Below the pieces are notes generated by a model. It had not been told where the DNA came from. It did not search any database and worked only from the letters and a program-made list of their open reading frames with translations. Shown here in pieces: positions 25,101 through 33,759 of a DNA stretch of 64,000 bases. This stretch comes from JAEZAF01 sp964395665 (GTDB taxonomy: Bacteria; Chloroflexota; Anaerolineae; Aggregatilineales; Phototrophicaceae): the NCBI GenBank assembly GCA_964395665.1, contig CAYNDH010000002.1:1-64000 (forward strand), in the 5' to 3' direction. The stretch's first letter is position 1. Each line of letters opens with the position of its first letter. The position numbers and the translations under genes are program-made.

Positions 25101-27032
25101 GCGCTTGCACCGGTCAATCTGCCGTATCCGGCATGGCGTGCGACACTGGTGATCGGTGTCAGCATCCCGCTGTCGGTACTGGCGGCAATGGCCCTGATGC
25201 GCTGGGTGTCCCCGGCGATGCATGGCCTGCTGGAAGGTGGAGCGGAATCTTCGCCCATTATCGCCTTCCTGATCCGGCTGTTCCCTGAAAATCTGACGCT
25301 GAATATCATGACGCTGTCGGGCCTTACTGTGGCGATTGGCCGCGTAGTCGATGACTCGATTGTGGTGCTGGAGAATATCTTCCGCCAGATGCAGACCGGT
25401 ATCAGCAAGCGCGAAGCCATTCTCTCCGGCACGCGGGATGTGTCGGTTGCGATCTTCGTCGCGACGCTGGTGACGGTGGTCGTCTTCCTGCCGCTGGGCC
25501 TGACGGGTGGGATCATCGGCGAGTTCTTCCTGCCGTTTGGTCTGGCGGTGACCTATTCACTGATGGCGTCGTTTGTGGTGGCGATTACGGTTGTGCCGGT
25601 GCTGGTCTACCTGTTTATCCCGCAGTCAGCGGAGACTGAACTGGAAGAAAATGGCCTGCTGGAACGTATTTACGAACCGACACTGCGCTGGGCACTCTCC
25701 AGCAATGCGACCAAATGGATTGTGATCGGCGCGGCGTTTGTCACGGCGCTGTTCGGATTTTTACTGTTCGCGGGGCGTCCGGCGGCCTTCCTGCCGAGCT
25801 TCGGTGAACCACAGATCGCGATCACGCTCAATCTGCCGTCAGGCACCAGCCTTGTTGAGACAAATGAAGCCGCGCTTCAGATTGAAGATGAGGTGCGCCG
25901 CCTGATCCCTGAAGACGAGATCGGCAGCATTCAGGCGGTTGTGGGCGGCGGCGGACAAAACCTTCAGTCCATACTCGGTGCGGGCGGTGGCGTGAGTGAA
26001 AATGCAGCGTCGATCACGGTCAGCCTGCGTGCCAGTGATGATGAACTCGACCGTTACGCGCAGCAGCTCCGCGAGGCCGCCGCTGCGATTGTCGGCACTG
26101 AAAGTGTCTCTGTCTCGGCGGCATCACTGAGCGAACAGGGCTTCGGTGGCTTCGCGGTGGTTCTTGCTGGCCCGCAGGAATCACTGGAAACAGTCAATCA
26201 GCGCGTGATTGATACAATCGAAGCAGTAGACGGTATCGCGAATGTGACCAGTAATCTGGCTGCGGTCGCGGCGGCGGGTGCTGGTAACGGTCCGCAGACC
26301 ATTATCCGTATCGACGGCGAGACGGCAGTGCGTTATACCGGCGAACTGGAAACTGAAAACACGCTCGGCGTGACGCAGGAAGCGATTGCGGCGGTGCTTG
26401 CCATCCCGGATCTGCCATCGGATCTGACCGTCAGCCAGGGCTTTGAGACGGAAACCCAGACCGAAGGCTTTGCCAGCCTGTTCGTCGCGATGGGGATCGC
26501 CATTGTGCTGATGATCATCATCCTGATCTTCACCTTTGGCTCACCAGTCTACTGGATGGCGATTATCTTCAGCATCGTGGTGGCACCGGTCGGGGCGGCG
26601 ATTGCCCTGACGCTGACTAACCGCGTACTTGGTATCTCGGCCATGATCGGTCTGCTGATGCTGATCGGTATCGTGGTGACGAATGCCGTCGTGCTGATTG
26701 ACCGGGCGCATACCAACGACGTGAAGCGCAAGATGCCGGTGAAGGATGCACTGATGGAAGCTGGCGAACGTCGTCTGCGTCCGATTGTCATGACGGCGCT
26801 GGCGACCATCATGGCACTGCTGCCGCTGGCAATTGGTCTTTCACGTGGGGCGATCATCGCGGCGGAACTCGGTACAGTGGTAATCGGCGGTCTGTTCAGC
26901 AGTACACTGCTGACACTGCTGGTCGTGCCGGTGGCTTACAGCCTGTTCCACCCGCTGCACAATACGGTCATGAGTGCGTTCGGACGTGGTCATAAAGCGG
27001 CGGCGGTTAAGCCGCAGGAGTCAGGTGATTAA
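22104..27032 (+). CDS. RND-family transporter permease with a large extracytoplasmic insertion
   Basis: A 1642-residue protein, against about 1000-1050 for usual HAE-type RND pumps. TM1 is at about residues 18-38, the first porter segment (about 40-146) begins normally, and TM2-TM6 follow from about 920. The RND signature GRVVDDSIVVLENIFRQM lies in this block. The second half, from about residue 1180, is conventional. About residues 147-840 form an extra region of acidic repeats such as LSPEVWTALPDE, LEPEVFAILPDE and LSAEALAYMVEQSPN, with Thr/Glu-rich spacers. No membrane-fusion or outer-membrane channel gene is adjacent, as expected for a cell without a typical outer membrane. The substrate is unknown. 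Confidence 0.88.
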   Translation: MRAFFNALTTLSLRFRAFTLLLVVLVLIFGGVAVTQLNQELLPPIEFPQTIILAQVSGMSSEQVLNVVTNRLENALNEIEAIANLETTTTGAFGAVIIARNEFGVNQDRLLDEIRTVIDSVWLPLRRITPPQGEAGDAFAIRLLGDLTPEAMIYLAQQDSNFLFQLSPEVWTALPDETVRVMLAYLADQTAATGANALQSLVAQEIVPQLERLELVSNVDVSGGQALPGEEGASQIADEQTSTESLLFQLSPEVWGIVAPKAGVGALDQAAVDALDAIEYAVPEEAPELPASWQMDRFATADDLLEIRSLTVTAAGILNNFPEAGEIVGPLGMTDDLTPEDVQQLLAIEPTLVEYLEADQLVALEPEVFAILPDEFVDNLDGFTRDELAAAALAESVTGEEAAHAPVSLPSPWRISPPTLITFSLDQLPLATFSVSTVEDAAVVVPEVSTETPEEETTAPTTDEGQTDAGDAAAQEIPEGPALPFLFSAMGGLLGIELNTADDLINVQLPEEMAAQFGASSLRAADLFNFMILLGNPDELPAGIEIPAIPINPAALIGALSPDAVMFIAEYDPTFLPSLSDEVYNAFSDTVLSEPEVAPLLADVWNALAQQPQFTDTTLQNAADLLAVGNGSAASVLNTINTAVPERFAGYEVRLFDSLSPATLRYIAIQEPDFYQTVDADVLQKLSAEAIATIPQDVLDELDTETAARLTAIASGEQNSAFADLQELYATDVLPADPNAPALNADWQFIGDFIGVELDTADDFSRFFPDTATFLNNIFDSAQGASFAPPLFGGLSAEALAYMVEQSPNLLSELRVEALRLLNPDVLATLPTEVQERAVSGGEAFIPTNTVTRANGEPSLTLTVNKVTGANTVNAYHAVEEAMREIQARDPNLRVSVVFEQASFIEESINGVAREGTLGALFAMIVILVFLSVGNWERPSRRVVGIILLVASAVLLGLLLSNEAAVQGVGIGEVFGDLSENALIATVLLGISVIAGLLIALAPVNLPYPAWRATLVIGVSIPLSVLAAMALMRWVSPAMHGLLEGGAESSPIIAFLIRLFPENLTLNIMTLSGLTVAIGRVVDDSIVVLENIFRQMQTGISKREAILSGTRDVSVAIFVATLVTVVVFLPLGLTGGIIGEFFLPFGLAVTYSLMASFVVAITVVPVLVYLFIPQSAETELEENGLLERIYEPTLRWALSSNATKWIVIGAAFVTALFGFLLFAGRPAAFLPSFGEPQIAITLNLPSGTSLVETNEAALQIEDEVRRLIPEDEIGSIQAVVGGGGQNLQSILGAGGGVSENAASITVSLRASDDELDRYAQQLREAAAAIVGTESVSVSAASLSEQGFGGFAVVLAGPQESLETVNQRVIDTIEAVDGIANVTSNLAAVAAAGAGNGPQTIIRIDGETAVRYTGELETENTLGVTQEAIAAVLAIPDLPSDLTVSQGFETETQTEGFASLFVAMGIAIVLMIIILIFTFGSPVYWMAIIFSIVVAPVGAAIALTLTNRVLGISAMIGLLMLIGIVVTNAVVLIDRAHTNDVKRKMPVKDALMEAGERRLRPIVMTALATIMALLPLAIGLSRGAIIAAELGTVVIGGLFSSTLLTLLVVPVAYSLFHPLHNTVMSAFGRGHKAAAVKPQESGD

Positions 27033-27114
27033 CATCGTCATCGCCCACAGCGGGCGGCAAGAATGCCGCCCCTGCTAGGGTTGGGTGATAAAATGGGGTC
27101 AAACCAGAAGTAAA

Positions 27115-27149
27115 AAAAGCGGGAGATGTTTCGTTCATCTCCCGCTTTT
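27115..27149. terminator. Bidirectional terminator between RND gene and menE
   Basis: A 14-bp perfect stem (AAAAGCGGGAGATG/CATCTCCCGCTTTT) with a 7-nt loop. It ends both the plus-strand RND transcript and the minus-strand men operon. Confidence 0.9.
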
Positions 27150-27170
27150 GAGTCTCACTCAAACCTGTTC

Positions 27171-28679
27171 TTATTTAAACAGCGCCGGGACTGATTTACG
27201 CTCGATTTTGCCGGATGCGGTGAGCGGTAGTGCATCGACAAAGCGGATGATGCGCGGCACTTTGTATCCGGCCAGATGCTCACGGGCAAAGGCGATCACG
27301 GCATCCTGACTTAATACAGTGTCTGGCTTTAACACCACAGCAGCCGCGACGCGCTGGCCCCATTCAGCATCCGTCAGGCCGACCACGCATACATCCTCAA
27401 TCTCCGGATGCTGGCGCAGCACGCTTTCCACTTCCGCCGGGTAGACGTTTTCACCACCGCTGATGATCAGATCACTGCGGCGCTGGACGATCCACAGATC
27501 ACCATCGGCATCCAGATAGCCAAGATCGCCGGTGTGCAGCCAGCCGTCACGGAGTGTGTGCCGCGTGGCCTGTGGATTGCGATAATATTCGTGCATGACG
27601 GTCGGGCCGCTGACGATGATCTCGCCGATCTGCCCCGGTTCGAGTGCCTTGCCATCCTCACCCACTACGCGGATGGTCGAGAAGGGCAGGGCGCGGCCAA
27701 CGCTGCCAGGTTTATGGCGTGTGGCGTCCGGTGTCTGGGTGGCGACCTGTGAATCGGTTTCGGTCATACCAAATGTGGTCGCAATCGGGATGCCAAGTGC
27801 CTGACTGCGCGTGACCAGTTCCGGTGTCGCGGCGGCCCCACCGAGCAGGATCAGGCGCAGATGGTGCGGCAGTGCGGCGGCGCTGTCTTCAATCGTACTT
27901 AGCAGCCGAAAAAGCTGTGTGGGAACCAGTGATGCGAGTGTGACCTGATCTTCCGCAAGTGACCGCTGGACATTTTCGACATCGAACCCGTTGTGCAGAA
28001 CAACGGCGGTCCCGTACAGGCAGCACCGCATCAGGATGTTGAGTCCGCCAACATGATACAGCGGCAGGCAGCACAGCCAGCGATCTTCTGGCAGTGTGCC
28101 GATGCGAAAGGCTGAAGCCGTCGCGCCGTAGAAGTGATTGCCATACGTCAGCATGACGCCTTTCGGGTGACCGGTGGTGCCGGATGTAAACAGGATCGCG
28201 TGCGGGGCATCAAGGTCGATCGCACGGCTTTTAACTGGTTGAGCATCCCGCCATCTGATCTCATCGAACCTTAGCCGATGGACCGCGAGCGAATGGACTT
28301 TTTCACTGTAGGCCGCGTCGTAAATCAGGTGTGTACAGTCGGCCAGATCGACCTGATACGCCAGCTCATCCGCTGTCAGGCGGGTGTTGAGCGGGACCAG
28401 CACTGCGCCTAACCGGATCAGCGCGTGAATCAGCAGCACGGTGTCGGCGCTGTTGGGCATCAGCACGGCGATGTGCTGCCCCGGCTGGATGCCCTGCGCC
28501 AGCAGGCCGCTGCATAGCAGGCCGCTGCATAGGCCGCTGCATAACGCGCTCACATCGCGGTCAAGCTCATGATAGCGCCATGCCTGCCCCTGATAAAGTA
28601 AAGCCAGCGCGTGAGGGTTCGCGCTGGCCGAGATCGACAGCCAGTCTTTCATCAGAGGTGCTGCGGTTATGGCCGCCAC
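27171..28679 (-). CDS. menE: o-Succinylbenzoate-CoA ligase (MenE)
   Basis: A 502-residue acyl-CoA synthetase (ANL superfamily). The P-loop-like AMP-binding motif ILFTSGTTGHPKGV is at about residues 162-175, with FGMTETDSQ, DGWLHTGDLGYLD and SGKIERK motifs further on. In menaquinone synthesis it activates o-succinylbenzoate with CoA. The GTG start overlaps the end of menB. Near residues 47-60 the protein carries a repeated LCSGL unit encoded by a 15-bp tandem repeat, an unusual in-frame expansion in a helix. ANL enzymes have mixed substrates, but the men context supports MenE. Confidence 0.9.
   Translation of the reverse strand: MAAITAAPLMKDWLSISASANPHALALLYQGQAWRYHELDRDVSALCSGLCSGLLCSGLLAQGIQPGQHIAVLMPNSADTVLLIHALIRLGAVLVPLNTRLTADELAYQVDLADCTHLIYDAAYSEKVHSLAVHRLRFDEIRWRDAQPVKSRAIDLDAPHAILFTSGTTGHPKGVMLTYGNHFYGATASAFRIGTLPEDRWLCCLPLYHVGGLNILMRCCLYGTAVVLHNGFDVENVQRSLAEDQVTLASLVPTQLFRLLSTIEDSAAALPHHLRLILLGGAAATPELVTRSQALGIPIATTFGMTETDSQVATQTPDATRHKPGSVGRALPFSTIRVVGEDGKALEPGQIGEIIVSGPTVMHEYYRNPQATRHTLRDGWLHTGDLGYLDADGDLWIVQRRSDLIISGGENVYPAEVESVLRQHPEIEDVCVVGLTDAEWGQRVAAAVVLKPDTVLSQDAVIAFAREHLAGYKVPRIIRFVDALPLTASGKIERKSVPALFK
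28501..28542. repeat. 15-bp tandem repeat inside menE
   Basis: Two perfect copies of AGCAGGCCGCTGCAT followed by a 12-base partial copy. It encodes the LCSGL repeat and keeps the reading frame, so its copy number could vary by slippage. Confidence 0.85.
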
Positions 28680-29497
28680 GGAAACTTGTTGTATTCCGGA
28701 CTGCGCTTCTCAAGGAAGGCATTTTTACCTTCACTACCTTCTTCCGTCATGTAGAAGAGCATGGTGGCATCACCGGCGAAGACCTGTCCGCCGGTCTGTC
28801 CATCGAGATCAGCGTTCATGGCGGCCTTCAGGAAGCGAATGGCAATCGGGCTTTTTTCCAGAATCTCTGAAGCCCACTGTACACCTTCTGCCTCAAGCTG
28901 CTCAACCGGGACGATGGTATTGACCAGCCCCATATCGAGCGCCTGCTGCGCGTCGTACTGGCGGCACAGATACCAGATCTCACGCGCTTTCTTCTGGCCG
29001 ACAATCCGTGCGAGTGTCGATGAGCCGTAACCGGCATCAAAGCTGCCGACCTTCGGCCCGGTCTGCCCGAAGATGGCGTTATCAGCAGCAATCGTCAGGT
29101 CGCAGACGACATGCAGCACATGTCCGCCGCCAATTGCGTAACCGGCCACCAGCGCAATCACGACTTTCGGCATGGTGCGGATGATGCGCTGAAGTTCAAG
29201 TACGTTCAGACGCGGCACACCATCATCCCCGACATAACCGGCATGACCGCGCACGCGCTGATCACCACCGGAACAGAAGGCATATTTGCCATCTTCTGCC
29301 GGGCCGTTACCAGTCAGCAGGATGACACCGACTTCCTGATCCATCCACACATGGCGGAAGGCGTCGATCATCTCGTCGATAGTCTGCGGACGAAAGGCGT
29401 TGCGGACTTCAGGGCGGTTGAAAGCAATGCGTGCCATCCCCCCCGATTTATGATAGGTGATGTCTTCATACTGCTTTACTTCTACCCAGTCAACCAT
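28667..29497 (-). CDS. menB: 1,4-Dihydroxy-2-naphthoyl-CoA synthase (MenB)
   Basis: A 276-residue crotonase-fold enzyme that closes the naphthoquinone ring from o-succinylbenzoyl-CoA. The MenB hallmarks are YAFCSGGDQRVRG, YAIGGGHVLHVVCDLTIAA and GSFDAGYGSS, with a family-typical C-terminus (RSPEYNKFPWRP). The start at 29497 has AGGAG 7 bases upstream; the longer upstream frame (to 29590) adds 31 non-conserved residues. It lies between menD and menE on one strand with 44 bases before it, consistent with an operon. Confidence 0.96.
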   Translation of the reverse strand: MVDWVEVKQYEDITYHKSGGMARIAFNRPEVRNAFRPQTIDEMIDAFRHVWMDQEVGVILLTGNGPAEDGKYAFCSGGDQRVRGHAGYVGDDGVPRLNVLELQRIIRTMPKVVIALVAGYAIGGGHVLHVVCDLTIAADNAIFGQTGPKVGSFDAGYGSSTLARIVGQKKAREIWYLCRQYDAQQALDMGLVNTIVPVEQLEAEGVQWASEILEKSPIAIRFLKAAMNADLDGQTGGQVFAGDATMLFYMTEEGSEGKNAFLEKRSPEYNKFPWRP

Positions 29498-29540
29498 TGT
29501 GTCTCTCCTGTATGAATGATGGTGAATAATCGTCGGGTAA

Positions 29541-31370
29541 TCAATGTAACTCGTGTGAGGCGAAGTGCTTTTGCAGTGCCGTGCGGACAAGCTGATTCAG
29601 CGCCGTGCGGCGGTCAAAATCATGTTGTGCATCGGTGCGGATCTCGATCACGGCGGATTTACCGGATACGCTGGATTTGGCTGCGCTGTCCGCGCTGCCG
29701 ACCTGCGATGCGATCTCCCGTATAGCGTCCAGTGTTTCGGCACGCTGATAATCCAGCCCGTACATCTGTACAGCGGGTGCGAAGTCCAGCCCGTGCGGTG
29801 TGAGGAATAACTCCGTGAAGGGTGGTTCAAATTCCGCAATTGGCAGACGCTTGAAGATCCCGCCGCCGTCGTTGTTAAGCAGGAAGATCGTCAGATTGTG
29901 CAGGTCACTGCGCTTTGCCGCTAACAGCCCGTTCATATCGTGATAAAACGCCAGATCACCGGTGATCAGCACCGTGGGGCAGGTGCGGTCTGCCGCAGCG
30001 ACACCGAAGGCGCTGGAAATCGTGCCATCGATGCCAGATGCGCCGCGATTGGAGAAAAAGCGCAGCGCTCTGGCCTGTGGTCTGGCGTACTGTTCGGCAT
30101 GACGCACCGACAGACTGCTGGCGATGAAGACCTGTACATGATCTGGCAGGGTGCTGATGATCGCGGCAATGGCTGCGCCGTCGAAAAGCGATGCGCTCAA
30201 AGTCTCATCAAGCTGCTGCCATGTGATCTGTTCGGTTTCATGGATCTGCCGCGCCCACTGCTGCTGGAGTGATGAAGGCTTGATCTGGTCAGATAGAACG
30301 GCGGTGAGCAGGGCGGACTCGTCAGCCTGAATCAGATCGGTCAGGCGGTGATAGGCATCTGTCCAGATACCGTACGCGCTGATCAGGATGCGGCGCAGCG
30401 TTGGAACGCGGTTCAGCCACTGTTCCAGCGTGCCGGATGCAGGCATCGCGCCGATGTGCAAAATCAGGTCTGGCGGCTCGAAAGTCGGCTCATTCAGGAA
30501 GCTGTCATAGCCGCCAATGATCCTGTCTCCGGTATGAGGCGAGAAACGAACATTCGACAGCGGATCGGCGAAGATCGGGAAGCCGGTGCGCTCTGAAAAT
30601 GCGGTCAGTACCTGCACGAAATCGTCACTGGCGGGTGTGCGCGGCCCGCAGATGATCAGCCCGCGCTGACTCTGTCCGATGGTATCGGTCAGCAGGGCGA
30701 TCTGTGCCGCTGTCGGCTGGATGCTGCCGCGCAGGATCTGGGTAAATGGACGCGGCGCAGCAAACGGGTGCGGCTCGACATCGGTGTGATCGCTGGGGAC
30801 CGGCGTCGGCTCCAGCGGTTTGCGGAACGGAAAATTCAGATGCACCGGCCCGGCTTCGAAGCCGGTGGATTTGGCGTAGGCGCGTGCCGCCAGTGTCCGC
30901 AGATTACGCACCGCTACCGCAGGCGGATCGGATTCTGGCAGGGCGACATCATAAAACCACAGCACCTGATCACCGAACAGCTTGACCTGATCGACGGTCT
31001 GATTCGCGCCGCTGTCGCGCAGTTCGTGCGGACGGTCGGCGGTCAGGACGATCAGCGGGACATGCGCATAACGGGCTTCAACCACTGCCGGGTGAAAATT
31101 GACGGTCGCCGTGCCAGATGAACACAGCACCGCCGCCGGTTTTCCGGTTGCAAGGCCGATGCCGAGCGCGAAAAAGGCTGCGCTGCGCTCGTCAATGATC
31201 GAATGGACCGTCACCTGTGGATTTTCGGCAAAGGCGATCACCAGCGGCGTTGAGCGGGAACCAGGGGCGATGCAGACATGTTCCAGCCCACAGCGCACCA
31301 GTTCATCCACAAAGGTCTTTGCCCAGAAGATGCTGCGATTTGCAGCCGTGCTGATGCCAGCGGTGGTCAT
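29541..31370 (-). CDS. menD: SEPHCHC synthase (MenD)
   Basis: A 609-residue ThDP-dependent enzyme that joins isochorismate and 2-oxoglutarate. The N-terminal pyrimidine-binding domain holds the conserved Glu in IIDERSAAFFALG, with APGSRSTPL and LCSSGTATVNFHPAV motifs. The C-terminal domain has the ThDP/Mg motif TGDLAFYHDMNG and continues to LLNNDGGGIF. Length is slightly above the usual 550-580. The ATG start overlaps the menF stop by 4 bases (ATGA), so translation is probably coupled. A central transhydrogenase-like domain carries normal spacing. Confidence 0.95.
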   Translation of the reverse strand: MTTAGISTAANRSIFWAKTFVDELVRCGLEHVCIAPGSRSTPLVIAFAENPQVTVHSIIDERSAAFFALGIGLATGKPAAVLCSSGTATVNFHPAVVEARYAHVPLIVLTADRPHELRDSGANQTVDQVKLFGDQVLWFYDVALPESDPPAVAVRNLRTLAARAYAKSTGFEAGPVHLNFPFRKPLEPTPVPSDHTDVEPHPFAAPRPFTQILRGSIQPTAAQIALLTDTIGQSQRGLIICGPRTPASDDFVQVLTAFSERTGFPIFADPLSNVRFSPHTGDRIIGGYDSFLNEPTFEPPDLILHIGAMPASGTLEQWLNRVPTLRRILISAYGIWTDAYHRLTDLIQADESALLTAVLSDQIKPSSLQQQWARQIHETEQITWQQLDETLSASLFDGAAIAAIISTLPDHVQVFIASSLSVRHAEQYARPQARALRFFSNRGASGIDGTISSAFGVAAADRTCPTVLITGDLAFYHDMNGLLAAKRSDLHNLTIFLLNNDGGGIFKRLPIAEFEPPFTELFLTPHGLDFAPAVQMYGLDYQRAETLDAIREIASQVGSADSAAKSSVSGKSAVIEIRTDAQHDFDRRTALNQLVRTALQKHFASHELH

Positions 31371-32866
31371 GCCTCAATCCCAAAAGCATTCAGGATGGGG
31401 CGGAACTTGAGATTGGTTTCGTCCCACTCGCGGTCAGGGTCACTATCGGCCACAATCCCGACACCGGCGTACAACCGCGCCTGTTTCCCATCTGCGACTG
31501 CCGACCGCAGTGCTACGACGAACATACCGTCGCCCTGGGCATCGATCCAGCCGACGGGTGAGGCATACCAGCCCCGTGGGAACTGCTCGACATCGTCGAT
31601 AAGCTGCACAGCCGTCTGGCGGGGATAACCCCCAACCGCCGGAGTCGGGTGTAACTGTTCGACCGCATCCAGCAACGTGCAGGAATCTTTCAGGGTGGCA
31701 CTGATCGGCGTATACAGATGCTGGATGTTGCTCAACTTGAGGATTTCAGGCGAGTCGGGCACATTGAGTTTAGTGGTCAGCGGCAGCAGCGCGTCTTCAA
31801 TCGCCAGTGATACAAGGTGATGCTCATGACGTTCCTTGGCGCTCTGATAAAGCTGGGCTGCCATCCGACTGTCATCCTCTGGGCTGTCACCACGCCGGAT
31901 TGATCCGGCCACCGCTGCCGTCGTGAGCTGCCTGCCGTGTGTTTCAACCAGCAGTTCAGGTGTGGCGCCGAAGAAGAAGCGCTCCGGCTGGATTTCGATC
32001 AGGAAGCGATAGGTTTCTGCATAGTACTGTTTAAGCTGATGTAAGGCGGACAGTGGATCAATCGACTCGGAAAATTCCAGATCGCAGATCCGGGCCAGTA
32101 CAACCTTATCGAGATCACCGGCTTTGATGCAGTCGGTTGCTTCTGAGATTTCGGCGTGCCAGCGGTCACGGGTCAGCGGATAGTTGAAGGCATTCAGATC
32201 GGGTGCAGCGGCGTCAATCTGTGGCTGCTGTGCCTGTGCCAGACGATTTGCCAGTTTGTCAGCACTGCGCCGAAGCTGATTCACAGCGGCTTCGACAGAG
32301 TGATCTGTGTAAACGGTGACGGTCAGCCATGTATCCTGTCCGCGTGTGGCGAGCAGGACCTGAGGCAGGGCAAAGCTGGCATCTGGAAAATCCTTCCAGA
32401 TCGACCGTGTGGTCCGCTGCTGGCTTCCGGGCTGAAACGCGAAACCTCCGAAAACACGCGGCAGCGCTTCGGGTGGGGTCTGCGGGGGTGTGTTGAAGTG
32501 GGCATTGGCGAACAGTGCCCCGATCTGTGTCCTGATCTCTCCAAAGCGGCTGGCACCGGTGGCGGTCACTTCAGCAGTGATGCCAAAGCCCGCATAACGC
32601 CAGTCCTGCCGGTCATTTTCCCAGAAGAAGCGCCGTGTCCCTGCCGGGGCGTGACGCAGAAAAGTCAGGCCGTCAATGCAGGGGATAGGCATCGTCACGC
32701 TGATAAGCTGCATGACGGGTGTGGCGTGTGGAGTCTCTGTATCATCTTGATCCGATGTATGCGGCACATCCTGCGTGTGCGGCATATCCGACGTTTGCTG
32801 TATGTGATCGATCATCGAAGCTTCCAGTACTGATTTTGAAGATACCGCATAAGACAGCGCCATCAT
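31367..32866 (-). CDS. menF: Isochorismate synthase (MenF)
   Basis: A 499-residue chorismate-utilising enzyme. Its C-terminal domain has the family motifs FLIEIQPERFFFGATPELLV, TAAVAGSIRRG, a QHLYTPI segment and HPTPAVGGYPR. The Lys in LDKVVLARICDL acts as the base that activates water in isochorismate synthases. It provides the first committed step of menaquinone synthesis. Residues 1-50 are His/Asp/Thr-rich and not conserved, so the true start could be one of several in-frame Met codons (18, 28 or 52). It heads the men operon, just after the tetR gene. Confidence 0.93.
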   Translation of the reverse strand: MMALSYAVSSKSVLEASMIDHIQQTSDMPHTQDVPHTSDQDDTETPHATPVMQLISVTMPIPCIDGLTFLRHAPAGTRRFFWENDRQDWRYAGFGITAEVTATGASRFGEIRTQIGALFANAHFNTPPQTPPEALPRVFGGFAFQPGSQQRTTRSIWKDFPDASFALPQVLLATRGQDTWLTVTVYTDHSVEAAVNQLRRSADKLANRLAQAQQPQIDAAAPDLNAFNYPLTRDRWHAEISEATDCIKAGDLDKVVLARICDLEFSESIDPLSALHQLKQYYAETYRFLIEIQPERFFFGATPELLVETHGRQLTTAAVAGSIRRGDSPEDDSRMAAQLYQSAKERHEHHLVSLAIEDALLPLTTKLNVPDSPEILKLSNIQHLYTPISATLKDSCTLLDAVEQLHPTPAVGGYPRQTAVQLIDDVEQFPRGWYASPVGWIDAQGDGMFVVALRSAVADGKQARLYAGVGIVADSDPDREWDETNLKFRPILNAFGIEA

Positions 32867-32918
32867 CTTCTACCTCTACCAACTCCAACCCGGTAATAAC
32901 CTGTAAATCTGTCCCTGT

Positions 32919-33560
32919 TTACGAATTGAGCGTCACATCCTGCGGCGGGGCGGTGGGTTCCTCATAGCCGATACTCCGCAGCAGCATGGGCAGCATCGTC
33001 TCCAGTATGCGGTCCGGTGCAGGTGTGCCGGTATAGACCCAGTGGATCACCACTTCGTTAATGGCCCCCATCCATGCCCGTGCCACGACTTCGGTATCAA
33101 CCGGTGCGATGTCACCGACAGCGACCGCCTGATCGATATAGGTCTGGATCAGGGCGACAAACCGGTTATGGACTTCCAGCCGTTTTTCCTCAAAAATGGT
33201 GCCAAGGCCGACCGCCTGCACCAGCATGATCTTGGCGAGACGGCGATATTTGCCGAAGGTATCGAGACAAGCCTGAAGGGCAGCCCGCACGCGTGCGATC
33301 CCTTCCGCTTCATGCTCAATCGATTCAGTAATCCGTCGTTCCAGCAGATTGGCGAATTTGTCCACCAGTGCGATAAAAAGCATTTGCTTGTTTGGAAAAT
33401 GGAAGTAGACTGAACCCTTGGATGTTGACGATTCTTCTACAATTTCATCAACTGTGGCGGCGTGATAACCTTTGACCGAAAAGACCTCTAAGGCGGCATC
33501 CAGAATCCGGCCACGCGTACTTTCAGGATCTTTCGGATTTGCTTTCTTCTGTTCCATCAT
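32919..33560 (-). CDS. TetR/AcrR-family transcriptional regulator
   Basis: A 213-residue regulator. The N-terminal HTH is at about residues 15-62 (RGRILDAALEVFSVKGYHAATVDEIVEE, then SKGSVYFHFPNKQMLF), and the helical C-terminal ligand domain fills the rest. The gene lies directly upstream of menF on the same strand, about 50 bases away, and is divergent from menH. A 5-bp dyad lies 47 bases upstream of its start (33607-33618). It may control the men genes or itself in response to a lipid-like ligand; the ligand is unknown. Confidence 0.9.
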   Translation of the reverse strand: MMEQKKANPKDPESTRGRILDAALEVFSVKGYHAATVDEIVEESSTSKGSVYFHFPNKQMLFIALVDKFANLLERRITESIEHEAEGIARVRAALQACLDTFGKYRRLAKIMLVQAVGLGTIFEEKRLEVHNRFVALIQTYIDQAVAVGDIAPVDTEVVARAWMGAINEVVIHWVYTGTPAPDRILETMLPMLLRSIGYEEPTAPPQDVTLNS

Positions 33561-33606
33561 ACGCAGGCTCTTAGCTGCAAGCTCTTAACTACAAACTCTC
33601 AAAACC

Positions 33607-33618
33607 GACTGGTCAGTC
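33607..33618. promoter_or_regulatory. Candidate TetR operator in the tetR-menH spacer
   Basis: The palindrome GACTG-GT-CAGTC has perfect 5-bp arms around a 2-base spacer, in the 199-base divergent region. The form fits TetR operators, but nothing else proves binding. Confidence 0.5.
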
Positions 33619-33759
33619 TAGTGCATTATACCTGACTTCGTGAAAAAGAACACAATTTTCAGCAGTTTCTTACCTTTCTTTTAAGGCGTCCCAATGGTGT
33701 TGCCAGAGCACCACTGAACAACATCTGACCGCGTACCAACATAGAAGACGGATGAGGTC

